Source: Tropicimonas sp047971885 | GTDB taxonomy: Bacteria > Pseudomonadota > Alphaproteobacteria > Rhodobacterales > Rhodobacteraceae | NCBI RefSeq assembly: GCF_047971885.1 | Contig: NZ_JBKEAE010000015.1 | Location: 1 to 24,060 of the forward strand | DNA length: 24,060 nucleotides | Reading direction: 5' to 3' | Part shown: positions 7,764 through 15,034 of the stretch, piece after piece | How the letters are laid out: each line of letters opens with the position of its first letter | How positions within the stretch are numbered: the first letter of the stretch is position 1 | Program-made: the position numbers and the translations under genes | Notes under the pieces: generated by a model | Told to the model about the DNA's origin: nothing | Databases searched by the model: none | The model's input: only the letters and a program-made list of their open reading frames with translations

Positions 7764-7782
7764 GCCCGGCAGTATGCCGGGC
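7764..7782 (-). other. Strong hairpin between gcrA and the ABC-2 ATPase gene
   Basis: GCCCGGCA and TGCCGGGC form an 8-bp perfect stem around a 3-base loop. It lies 28 bases past the gcrA stop on the minus strand. Only a weak T-containing stretch follows (CGACTGGTTTC), so it may be a weak terminator or an RNA-stabilising hairpin separating gcrA from the exporter genes. Confidence 0.35.
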
Positions 7783-7810
7783 TCGTCGGGCGATTGCCGG
7801 TTGTCCGGGC

Positions 7811-8383
7811 TCAGCGCCGGCGGTCGCGGCGCGAGGACATCGGCTGGAAAGCCACGCCCACATGCGCCTCGCAATAGGGCTTGCCCTGCTGGACCGGCAG
7901 GCCGCAGAACCAGAAATCGTCGGTCGCCGGATCGCCGATCGGCCATTTGCCGGTGCGTGCGGGCAGGTCCATCAGCGTCAGCTTGCGTGCCGTCTTCTCG
8001 ACCTCGCGTACCGAGGCGAGCGCCTCGGGGCTGATCTCGTTGGCTGACGGCTGCGGCGGCAACGGCTGGCCGGCGGGAATGATCTGGCGGCGCGGCGGCG
8101 GCGTTTCAGCCGGCTCCTCGCCCGCCGGTGTGGCCTGTGGCGCGGCGGCGCCATTCGGCGTGCGTGCGCCGTCTGTCCGCTCGGCGAGCTTTTCCGCCTC
8201 GGTTTCGGCCGCGGGCTTGTCGGCCGCACCCGCGCCGTTGCGGTTCGAAAGACCCAGCCGGTGTACCTTGCCGATGACCGCGTTGCGGGTCACGCCGCCC
8301 AGTTCCTTGGCAATCTGGCTCGCGCTCTGGCCTTCGCCCCACATCTTCTTCAGGATCTCGACGCGCTCTTCGGTCCAGGACAT
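7811..8383 (-). CDS. gcrA: Cell cycle regulator GcrA
   Basis: GcrA is an alphaproteobacterial transcription factor that binds sigma70-RNA polymerase and activates promoters carrying CcrM-methylated GANTC sites. This 190-residue protein shows the diagnostic start MSWTEERVEILKKMWGEG, the helix-turn-helix QSASQIAKELGGVTRNAVIGKVHRLGL (about 18-45), and the C-terminal WPIGDPATDDFWFCGLP then PYCEAHVGVAF. The C-terminal part matches the sigma-interacting region. The middle (about 50-125) is Ala/Pro-rich and probably disordered, as usual in the family. The ATG at 8383 has GGAG about 11 bases upstream. The gene is divergent from the ABC-2 permease at 8527. A single GATTC (GANTC) lies at about 8504-8508 between the two starts, which is not statistically remarkable. 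Confidence 0.97.
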   Translation of the reverse strand: MSWTEERVEILKKMWGEGQSASQIAKELGGVTRNAVIGKVHRLGLSNRNGAGAADKPAAETEAEKLAERTDGARTPNGAAAPQATPAGEEPAETPPPRRQIIPAGQPLPPQPSANEISPEALASVREVEKTARKLTLMDLPARTGKWPIGDPATDDFWFCGLPVQQGKPYCEAHVGVAFQPMSSRRDRRR

Positions 8384-8526
8384 TTGCCGGCATCTCCAAA
8401 TGGAAAAAGAGCGCCTCCGGCAAGCAGATTGCCGGCGCCGCCCTTACGTTCAGGTCCCGCCTATACTATGGCGTGACCAACGGGGTTACAAGCGACCCGG
8501 CGGGATTCGCGCAAGGGAGCCGAGGC

Positions 8527-9330
8527 ATGGCGGAAATCACGGGCATGGGCGAACGCCGCTTCGGGCGCATCAACTGGCTTGGCCTGCGAACCCTGATCTG
8601 GCGCGAGGTGCGGCGGTTCGCAACCGTCTGGTTGCAGACCATCGTCGCCCCGCTGGTCACCGCCGGGCTGTTTCTGGCGATCTTCTCGATCGCCATCGGT
8701 CCCGGCCGGGGCGAGGTGCTGGGCTTTCCCTTCCTGAGCTTCATCGCCCCCGGGATCCTGACCATGACGGTGATCCAGAACGCGTTTGCCAACACCTCTT
8801 CGTCCATCCTCGTCGCCAAGGTGCAGGGCAATATCGTCGATACCCTGATGCCGCCGCTTTCGGCCGGCGAACTGGCGGCCGGCTATATCGCGGGCGGCGT
8901 GGCGCGCGGGCTGTCCGTGGCACTGCCGATCGGGCTGCTCATGATGCCGGTCCTCGGCATTTCGGTGCGGTCGCCGCTGCTGGCGCTTCTGTTCGTGGTG
9001 CTCGGTGCCGCGCTGATGGCCGCTCTCGGCGCGCTGGCGGGGATCTTTTCCAACAAGTTCGATCAGGTCGCGGCGATCTCGAATTTCATCGTCACGCCGC
9101 TTTCGTTCCTGTCGGGCACCTTCTATTCGGTCGATGCGGTGCCGCCGCGCATGCAGGCGATGCTGCACTGGAATCCGATCTTCTATCTGATCGACGGGGT
9201 GCGCTACGGCGTTCTGGGTGTTTCGGATTCCCCGGTCTGGCTGGGGCTTGCGATCCTGAGCGCCTCGACGGCGGCGGTCAGTGCGGTTGTCTGGTACTGG
9301 TTCCGCAGCGGCTACCGGCTCAAGGCCTGA
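8527..9330 (+). CDS. ABC-2 type transporter permease without adjacent ATPase
   Basis: This 267-residue protein has about six hydrophobic segments. Its core motifs are SFIAPGILTMTVIQNAFANTSSSI, FIVTPLSFLSGTFYSVDAVPPRM and HWNPIFYLIDGVRYG. These align well with the corresponding parts of the permease at 5977-6738, so the two are paralogues of the ABC-2 family. The ATG at 8527 is preferred because AAGGGAG lies about seven bases upstream; an in-frame GTG at 8473 would add 18 residues of no known character. No ATP-binding gene follows: the next gene is argD. It may pair with the ATPase at 6735-7673 or with one encoded elsewhere. The substrate is unknown. Confidence 0.9.
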   Translation: MAEITGMGERRFGRINWLGLRTLIWREVRRFATVWLQTIVAPLVTAGLFLAIFSIAIGPGRGEVLGFPFLSFIAPGILTMTVIQNAFANTSSSILVAKVQGNIVDTLMPPLSAGELAAGYIAGGVARGLSVALPIGLLMMPVLGISVRSPLLALLFVVLGAALMAALGALAGIFSNKFDQVAAISNFIVTPLSFLSGTFYSVDAVPPRMQAMLHWNPIFYLIDGVRYGVLGVSDSPVWLGLAILSASTAAVSAVVWYWFRSGYRLKA

Positions 9331-9440
9331 CGATGGCGCGTCCGGCGGCGAAAATAACGCTGGAACGTCAAGACGAAACGCGCTAGGCGGGCGCCATGGT
9401 GTCGTTGCAGGCATATCCCGTCCTTCGACGCGGCCGACGC

Positions 9441-9488
9441 CGCGCCTGACCCCGGCTTTCGCTGCGGGCCGGCTGCGCGCCTGACCCC
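9441..9488. repeat. 13-bp direct repeat upstream of argD
   Basis: CGCGCCTGACCCC occurs at 9441-9453 and again at 9476-9488, 35 bases apart start to start. The copies lie in the 223-base gap between the ABC-2 permease and argD, just upstream of a TTGACA at 9497. They could be binding sites for a regulator or a chance duplication in GC-rich sequence. Nothing else gene-like is seen in the gap. Confidence 0.4.
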
Positions 9489-9496
9489 TTCCTTCG

Positions 9497-9525
9497 TTGA
9501 CACCCGCCGCCCCCTCGGGCACTTC
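9497..9525 (+). promoter_or_regulatory. Possible argD-argF promoter
   Basis: A perfect TTGACA at 9497-9502 lies 52 bases before the argD start. The hexamer 17 bases later (CACTTC, 9520-9525) is a poor -10 element, so the call rests on the -35 alone. It would give a leader of about 20 bases carrying the GAGG ribosome site at 9543-9546. Confidence 0.35.
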
Positions 9526-9553
9526 TTTCACTTCTGGCAAGCGAGGCTTACCC

Positions 9554-10738
9554 ATGATCCCGTCGATCCTGCCGACCTACAACCGTGCGCCGCTCCATTT
9601 CGAGCGGGGCGAAGGCTGCTGGCTGGTCGAGCGCGACGGGCGACGCTTTCTCGACCTTGGCGCGGGGATCGCGGTCAATGTTCTGGGGCACGCGAATCCG
9701 GTGCTGGTCGATGCGCTGACCGATCAGGCGCGGGCGCTGTGGCATGTCTCGAACCTTTACGAGATCGACCGGCAGGCGGCGCTGGCCGATCGTCTGGTCG
9801 CGCTGACCTTTGCCGATACCTGCTTCTTCACCAATTCGGGTACCGAGGCCTGCGAACTGGCGGTCAAGATGGCGCGCAGGTACTGGCATGCGAAGGGCGA
9901 GCCCGGACGGACGAAGATCATCGCCTTCGACGGCGCCTTTCACGGCCGCTCCTCGGCCGCGATCGCCGCCGCCGGATCCGAGAAGATGACCGCCGGCTTC
10001 GGGCCGCTGCTGCCGGGTTTCGTCCATCTTCCCTTCGGCGACCACGAAGCGCTGGCCGAGGCGATCAAGGACCCCGAGGTTGGTGCGGTCCTGACCGAAC
10101 CCATTCAGGGCGAGGGTGGCATCCGCGCCCTGTCGGACGCCTGCCTCAAGGGGCTGCGCGATCTCTGCGACCAGACCGGCGTGTTGCTGATCCTTGACGA
10201 GGTGCAGTGCGGCATGGGCCGCACGGGGCGGCTTTTCGCCCACGAATGGTCCGGGATAGCGCCGGACATCATGATGATCGCCAAGGGGATCGGCGGCGGC
10301 TTTCCGCTGGGTGCGGTCCTGGCGACGGAAGAGGCTGCGCTGCCGATGACGGCTGGCACGCACGGGTCGACCTATGGCGGCAATCCGCTGGGTTGCGCGG
10401 TGGCGCTGGCGGTGCTCGACGTGGTCGCCGATCCGGCCTTCCTCGACGCGGTGAACCGCAAGGCCGGGGTGCTGTCGCAGGCGCTCGGCGGGCTGGTCGA
10501 TGCGCATCCCGGTGTCTTCGAGGATGTGCGCGGCACCGGTCTGATGCTGGGCCTGAAATGCCGGGTGCCCGGCCACGATGTGGTCAGGGCGGGCTATGAA
10601 GAGCAATTGCTGGTGGTTCCGGCGGCCGAGAACGTCATCCGCCTGCTGCCCGCGCTCAACATTTCCGACGCCGAGATCGCCGAGGCGGTTGCACGCCTGG
10701 ATGCGGCGGCAACGCGGATCGAACAGGCCGCAGGCTGA
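9554..10738 (+). CDS. argD: Acetylornithine aminotransferase
   Basis: This 394-residue class-III PLP aminotransferase converts N-acetylglutamate semialdehyde to N-acetylornithine in arginine synthesis; members can also act on succinyl-diaminopimelate. Visible features are the opening MIPSILPTYNRAPLHFERGEG, FFTNSGTEACELAVKMAR (phosphate-cup region), AFHGRSSAA, EPIQGEGGI, LDEVQCGMGRTG with Asp215, and the Schiff-base lysine Lys244 in MIAKGIGGGFPLGA. GSTYGGNPLGCA follows. The length is normal. The ATG at 9554 is chosen over an in-frame TTG at 9497 because it begins the conserved N-terminus and has GAGG about eight bases upstream. It is followed after 32 bases by argF, so the two probably form an operon. 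Confidence 0.95.
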   Translation: MIPSILPTYNRAPLHFERGEGCWLVERDGRRFLDLGAGIAVNVLGHANPVLVDALTDQARALWHVSNLYEIDRQAALADRLVALTFADTCFFTNSGTEACELAVKMARRYWHAKGEPGRTKIIAFDGAFHGRSSAAIAAAGSEKMTAGFGPLLPGFVHLPFGDHEALAEAIKDPEVGAVLTEPIQGEGGIRALSDACLKGLRDLCDQTGVLLILDEVQCGMGRTGRLFAHEWSGIAPDIMMIAKGIGGGFPLGAVLATEEAALPMTAGTHGSTYGGNPLGCAVALAVLDVVADPAFLDAVNRKAGVLSQALGGLVDAHPGVFEDVRGTGLMLGLKCRVPGHDVVRAGYEEQLLVVPAAENVIRLLPALNISDAEIAEAVARLDAAATRIEQAAG

Positions 10739-10747
10739 ACGAGTGGA

Positions 10748-10761
10748 CGTGCCGTGGCACG
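10748..10761. promoter_or_regulatory. 14-bp inverted repeat abutting the argF ribosome site
   Basis: CGTGCC-GT-GGCACG is a perfect inverted repeat. Its last base is the first base of the argF ribosome site GGAGGT (10761-10766). As RNA it would form a 5-bp stem with a 4-base loop next to the Shine-Dalgarno sequence. It could modulate argF translation or be a protein site; either role is inferred. Confidence 0.35.
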
Positions 10762-10770
10762 GAGGTAGAC

Positions 10771-11700
10771 ATGAATCATTTCCTCGACATCAACACGACC
10801 GATCCGGCTGATCTGCGCGGTATCATCGACGCTGCGCGCGCCATCAAGCAGGCGCGCGACGGTCTGCCCAAGGGTACGCCCGACAACGACCTGCCGCTGG
10901 CCGGTCGCATGGTGGCGCTGATCTTCGAAAAGCCGTCGACCCGGACGCGCGTGTCCTTCGATGTCGGTGTCCGCCAGCTTGGCGGGCAGACGATGGTGCT
11001 GTCGGGCAGCGAGATGCAGCTCGGCCATGGCGAGACCATCGGCGACACCGCGCGCGTGCTGTCGCGCTATGTCGACATGATCATGATCCGCACCTTTGAG
11101 GAAGCCACACTGCTGGAACTGGCCGAGGCGGCGGACGTGCCGGTGATAAACGGGCTGACCAACCGCTCGCATCCCTGCCAGATCATGGCTGACATCCTGA
11201 CCTTCGAGGAACATCGCGGCCCGATCGCCGGACGCAAGGTGGTCTGGTCGGGGGATGGCAACAATGTCTGTGCCTCCTACATTCACGCCGCCGGGCAATT
11301 CGGCTTCGATTTCACCTTCACCGGGCCGCCGGTGCTCGACCCCGAGCCGGTCTTCGTTGCCGAGGCAAGGGCAAGAGGCGCCAACATTGCCATTGAGCGC
11401 GATCCGTTCCGCGCCGTTCAGGGCGCCGATCTGGTGGTCACCGATACCTGGGTCTCGATGCACGATGCGCAGTCGGCGCGCGAACGGCGCCACAACCTGC
11501 TGCGCGGCTATCAGGTGAACGAGGCGCTGATGAAGGCCGCCGGTCCCGATGCGCTGTTCATGCACTGCCTTCCCGCCCACCGCGAGGAAGAGGCGACAAG
11601 CGCGGTGATGGACGGCCCGCAGTCGGTGATCTTCGACGAGGCCGAAAACCGTCTGCACGCCCAGAAGGCGATCATGCGCTGGTGCGTCGGCGGGGCCTGA
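10771..11700 (+). CDS. argF: Ornithine carbamoyltransferase
   Basis: This 309-residue enzyme makes citrulline from ornithine and carbamoyl phosphate. The carbamoyl-phosphate motif STRTR (56-60, in FEKPSTRTRVSFD), HPCQ (134-137) and HCLP with the catalytic Cys266 (265-268) are all present. DTWVSM, the family's usual D-x-W-x-SM ornithine loop, lies near residues 227-232. The length is typical of an anabolic enzyme. The ATG at 10771 has a strong GGAGGT site five bases upstream. It is the second gene of the argD-argF pair and ends six bases before the convergent hrpB gene, leaving no room for a dedicated terminator. Confidence 0.97.
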   Translation: MNHFLDINTTDPADLRGIIDAARAIKQARDGLPKGTPDNDLPLAGRMVALIFEKPSTRTRVSFDVGVRQLGGQTMVLSGSEMQLGHGETIGDTARVLSRYVDMIMIRTFEEATLLELAEAADVPVINGLTNRSHPCQIMADILTFEEHRGPIAGRKVVWSGDGNNVCASYIHAAGQFGFDFTFTGPPVLDPEPVFVAEARARGANIAIERDPFRAVQGADLVVTDTWVSMHDAQSARERRHNLLRGYQVNEALMKAAGPDALFMHCLPAHREEEATSAVMDGPQSVIFDEAENRLHAQKAIMRWCVGGA

Positions 11701-11706
11701 GCTGTC

Positions 11707-14163
11707 CTATCGGCGCGGCTTTGCGCGCAGTGTCGGATCGGCCTCGGTCGGGTTTTCCGGCCAGGGATGCCTGGGATAGCGCGCGCGCATGTCCTTGCGC
11801 ACGTCGGCATAGGACGAGGCCCAGAACCCCGGCAGGTCCATCGTGGTTTGCACCGGCCGTCCGGCGGGCGACAACAGCGTGATACGCAGCGGCAGATGGC
11901 GCGGCCCGACCGCCGGGTGCCGCGTGACGCCGAACATCTCCTGCACGCGGACCGAGATTTCCGGTGCTTCCCCGGAATAGTCGATGGGTATCGCGCGCCC
12001 CAGCGGGGTGGTGAAGGCGCCGGGGATCTCGCGGTCGAGCCGTTGGAGCGTTTCCCGGCCGATGAACTGGCGCAGCGGGGTGGAAAGGTCGAGCGCGCCG
12101 ATCCCCGCCGCGTCGCGAATTCCGCCCAGGTAGGGCAGAAGCCAGTCTTCGGCCTGCGCCATCAGCGCCCCGTCCGACAGATCGGCGATCTCGCCGCCCT
12201 CGGCGCGGTAGAGCAGGGCGCGTGCCTGAAGCCTGCGCGCTGCATCGGACCACGGCAGGCCAAGCTGACGCACCCCTTCCAGTGCCGCGCCGGCCAACAG
12301 GTCGGCCGGGGCGTCGCGCCAGATACGGTCGTTCAGCACCAGCGCCCCAAAGCGTTCCTGCTGGCGGGCGACCACCTTGCGCTCGCGGCGCGACCATTCG
12401 GCCACGTCCACCCAGTGGATCTGCGGACCGTAGAGCGCCCGCAGCGCGCTTTCGCTCAGCGGCAGGGCAAGACGGATTCTCGCCTCGCGCGCATCCCCGT
12501 CGAGATCGGTCGCAACCAGCAGCCGTTGCCCGGCGAGCGGGTCGCTCTCATCCATCGCCGCGCCCTTGCCGCCCGAAAGCAGCCAGCGCGGCTGATCTCC
12601 CGGCCGGTGCAGGCCGATCCGGTCGGGATAGGCAAGCGCCGCAGCCTCGGCCGGGGAAAGCCCGCTGTCGGTCGCCGGGGCAAGCCGGGCAAGGCGCCGG
12701 GTTTCGGTGCGAATGCGTTCCAGTGCGCCGCGATTGGCCGCCCCGGGCGCTGCGTCCGGCCTGTGCAGTGCCGCCAGACGCAGGTTCAGATCGGTCGGCG
12801 CGCCGCGCAGCGGGTCGCGGTCGGCCATCAGCGCGGCAAGGGGGGCTGCGGATTTTCCCGCCACAAGCAGCATGTGGGCAAGCCGGGGATGCAGCGGCAG
12901 CGCCGCCATCGCCCTGCCGTGGGTGGTGATCCTGCCCGCTGCATCCAGCGCCCCCAGCGCCCGCAGCAGAGCCTGCGCCTCGGTCAGCGCGCCCTCGGGC
13001 GGCGGGGTCAGGAACGGCAGGTCGCCGCTGCCCCAGAGCGCCAGTTCCAGCGCCAGCCCGGTCAGGTCCGCCGCCTCGATCTCGGCCGGCGGGAAAGCCG
13101 CGAAACCGCCTTCCTCGCCCCTGGTCCACAGCCGGAAGCAGCTGCCGGGTGCAAGCCGCCCGGCGCGGCCGGTGCGCTGGACGGCCTCGGCCCGCGTCAC
13201 CCGTTCGGTCACCAGCCGCGACATGCCCGAGCCGGGATCGAAGCGCGCCCGGCGTGCGCGGCCGGCATCGACCACGCAGGTGATCCCCTCGATCGTCAGC
13301 GAGGTTTCGGCGATGGCTGTCGCCAGCACCACCTTGCGGCCGGCTCGCGCGGGCGCGATGGCGGCGCGCTGGGCGGCAAATTCCATCGCGCCGAACAGCG
13401 GAAAGAGCGTGGTGCCGTTGTCCAGATGCGGTGTGAGCAGCGCCTGTGTGCGGCGGATCTCGCCCTCGCCCGGCAGGAAGACCAGTATGCCGCCATCTGT
13501 CTCGGCCAGCGCCTGACGGGTCAGGTCGGCGGTGGCCTGTTCCAGGCGCAGGCGCCTGTCGACCGGCCGGTCGAGCCAGCGGATATCGACCGGAAAGGCG
13601 CGCCCCCGGGCCGTGACGACCGGCGCGCCGCCCATCAGGTCTGCCACCGGCGCCGCGTCGAGCGTTGCCGACATCGGCAGCAGGATCAGATCGGCACGCA
13701 GGGCGGCGCGGACCTCGAGGCAGAGCGCCAGCCCCAGATCGCCGTTCAGCGAACGTTCGTGAAATTCGTCGAAGATCACCGCGCCTGTGCCCGCAAGCTC
13801 CGGGTCGGCTTGCAGCATCCGGGTCAGGATGCCCTCGGTCACCACCTCGATCCGCGTTGCCGGGCCTGTTCTGGTCTCGCCGCGAATGCGGTAGCCCACC
13901 GTTTGCCCGACGGTTTCGCCCAGTTGCTCGGCCAGCCGCTCGGCAGCGGCGCGGGCAGCGAGCCGGCGCGGTTCGAGCATGACGATGCGGCCACCGGTCA
14001 GGCCCGAGGCAAGCAGCGCAAGCGGAACGCGCGTCGTCTTGCCGGCGCCGGGCGGCGCCTGAAGCACCGCCTGTCCGCTCTGCGCCAGGGCCGCCACCAG
14101 CGCGGGCAGCACCGCATCGACGGGCTGGGCCGGTCCGGGCAGGTCGATGGCCGTTTGCGACAC
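11707..14163 (-). CDS. hrpB: ATP-dependent RNA helicase HrpB
   Basis: This 818-residue protein is a DExH-box superfamily-2 helicase of the HrpB group, of normal length. It has Walker A APPGAGKTT (36-44), motif Ia LEPRRLAARAAAERLA, motif II DEFHERS starting at Asp132, motif III SAT (165-167), and motif VI QRTGRAGRLAPG near residue 330. HA2-like and HrpB-specific C-terminal regions follow, ending in LSPAGRPVQTTMDLPGFWASSYADVRKDM, a typical HrpB tail. The start is the GTG at 14163, since no ATG precedes the helicase core. It begins five bases after the DUF3108 gene's stop, so it is probably co-transcribed and translationally coupled. HrpB's cellular role in bacteria is poorly defined. Confidence 0.95.
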   Translation of the reverse strand: MSQTAIDLPGPAQPVDAVLPALVAALAQSGQAVLQAPPGAGKTTRVPLALLASGLTGGRIVMLEPRRLAARAAAERLAEQLGETVGQTVGYRIRGETRTGPATRIEVVTEGILTRMLQADPELAGTGAVIFDEFHERSLNGDLGLALCLEVRAALRADLILLPMSATLDAAPVADLMGGAPVVTARGRAFPVDIRWLDRPVDRRLRLEQATADLTRQALAETDGGILVFLPGEGEIRRTQALLTPHLDNGTTLFPLFGAMEFAAQRAAIAPARAGRKVVLATAIAETSLTIEGITCVVDAGRARRARFDPGSGMSRLVTERVTRAEAVQRTGRAGRLAPGSCFRLWTRGEEGGFAAFPPAEIEAADLTGLALELALWGSGDLPFLTPPPEGALTEAQALLRALGALDAAGRITTHGRAMAALPLHPRLAHMLLVAGKSAAPLAALMADRDPLRGAPTDLNLRLAALHRPDAAPGAANRGALERIRTETRRLARLAPATDSGLSPAEAAALAYPDRIGLHRPGDQPRWLLSGGKGAAMDESDPLAGQRLLVATDLDGDAREARIRLALPLSESALRALYGPQIHWVDVAEWSRRERKVVARQQERFGALVLNDRIWRDAPADLLAGAALEGVRQLGLPWSDAARRLQARALLYRAEGGEIADLSDGALMAQAEDWLLPYLGGIRDAAGIGALDLSTPLRQFIGRETLQRLDREIPGAFTTPLGRAIPIDYSGEAPEISVRVQEMFGVTRHPAVGPRHLPLRITLLSPAGRPVQTTMDLPGFWASSYADVRKDMRARYPRHPWPENPTEADPTLRAKPRR

Positions 14164-14168
14164 GCCGG

Positions 14169-14873
14169 TCAGCGGCGGTGAAAGACGACGGTGCCGAGCG
14201 TGGTCGGCACGTCCATCCGTTCGACCACATGCGTTCCGTCAGCGCCGATCCGGTAGGTGACGCTGAACGGCCAGTGGACCTTTTCCTTCATGTCCTTCTC
14301 GCTGAAGCCGGCGATCCGGCTGTAGGTGCCGGGGCAGAGGAGCCGCGCGCCGTCGCGCTTGCCGCCCGACATCCGGATGCGCGTCACCTCGCGCCCGTCA
14401 TAGGACAGCAGGTCGAGGGAGCAGGCGAGCGCGGCGGGCCGTTCACGCAGTATCGCATAGGCGGTGGTCAGCAGGTCGACGCTGCCCTTCGCATCCGCGG
14501 GATCGGCGTGATATTTCCTGCGCTTGCGGTCGGGCGGGTTCTTGACCACCTTTGCCACGCCGCCGGAATAGGTGAAGGTGCCTTCCCTGACCTCGCCTTT
14601 CTTGGTCACGGTTTCGGAATAGCGCCCGGGGCGGTAGCGGTTGCCATCCACCTTGCCGGTCACGCTGGCGCGCCCGTCGCCGGCATAAAAGGCCCGCGCA
14701 AGTCCGGCCGGGCGGGCCTCGCCCGCCACCTTGTAGGAGCCGTTGCCTTCGCTGGCGCTCATCGACAGCACGCCGGCGCTGAGACCGCGCAGCGAAACCG
14801 TGAACCGCAACTCCTCGGCCTGCGCTGGCGCGGCAAGGGTCAGGGCGGCTGTTGCAAGTGCGGCAAGTCGCAT
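14169..14873 (-). CDS. DUF3108 domain-containing exported protein
   Basis: This 234-residue protein has an N-terminal signal peptide (MRLAALATAALTLAAPAQAEE, cleavage near residue 19). The rest is beta-rich with motifs seen in DUF3108 proteins: LRGLSAGVLSMSASEGNGSYKVAGEARPAG, then YRPGRYSETVTKKGE, DLLTTAYAILRERPA, and a C-terminal VTYRIGADGTHVVERMDVPTTLG. DUF3108 proteins are predicted periplasmic or outer-membrane-associated and have no settled function. The ATG at 14873 has GGAGA about eight bases upstream on the minus strand. The gene leads a short operon with hrpB, five bases downstream. Cys179 and Cys206, counted approximately, could form a disulphide. A 15-bp palindrome lies about 70 bases upstream. 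Confidence 0.82.
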   Translation of the reverse strand: MRLAALATAALTLAAPAQAEELRFTVSLRGLSAGVLSMSASEGNGSYKVAGEARPAGLARAFYAGDGRASVTGKVDGNRYRPGRYSETVTKKGEVREGTFTYSGGVAKVVKNPPDRKRRKYHADPADAKGSVDLLTTAYAILRERPAALACSLDLLSYDGREVTRIRMSGGKRDGARLLCPGTYSRIAGFSEKDMKEKVHWPFSVTYRIGADGTHVVERMDVPTTLGTVVFHRR

Positions 14874-14941
14874 GGGCGATCTCCGTTCCGGGTTCCCGGC
14901 GAAAGGGCCGCAAATCCCGCCGAAGGTCAACAGCAACCCGG

Positions 14942-14956
14942 CGCTATCCGATAGCG
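14942..14956. promoter_or_regulatory. 15-bp palindrome in the DUF3108-meaB divergent region
   Basis: CGCTAT-CCG-ATAGCG is a perfect inverted repeat with a 3-base spacer. It lies in the 161-base region between divergently read genes, about 70 bases from the DUF3108 start and 80 from the meaB start. A TTGACC (minus strand, 14930-14925) lies next to it and might be a -35 element for the DUF3108 gene, though no good -10 follows. It may be an operator. Confidence 0.35.
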
Positions 14957-15034
14957 TTGGCGCGACCTCGCCGGTTCTGGACATTTTCGGCCATGGGGCA
15001 GAAGAAGGGCAAAACCGAGGCTGGAGCAGAGATC

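Noticed and set aside
8462..8467. TATACT upstream of the lone ABC-2 permease as a -10 element
   Set aside because: No acceptable -35 hexamer lies 16-18 bases before it, so a promoter could not be supported.
8504..8508. A GANTC methylation site between gcrA and the divergent permease
   Set aside because: One 4-base-specific site in about 140 bases is expected by chance nearly half the time, so it is not evidence of GcrA/CcrM control.
11767..14181. An 804-codon plus-strand open frame opposite hrpB
   Set aside because: hrpB carries all helicase motifs in order; the opposite frame is Arg/Gln-rich and lacks recognisable domains or a ribosome site.
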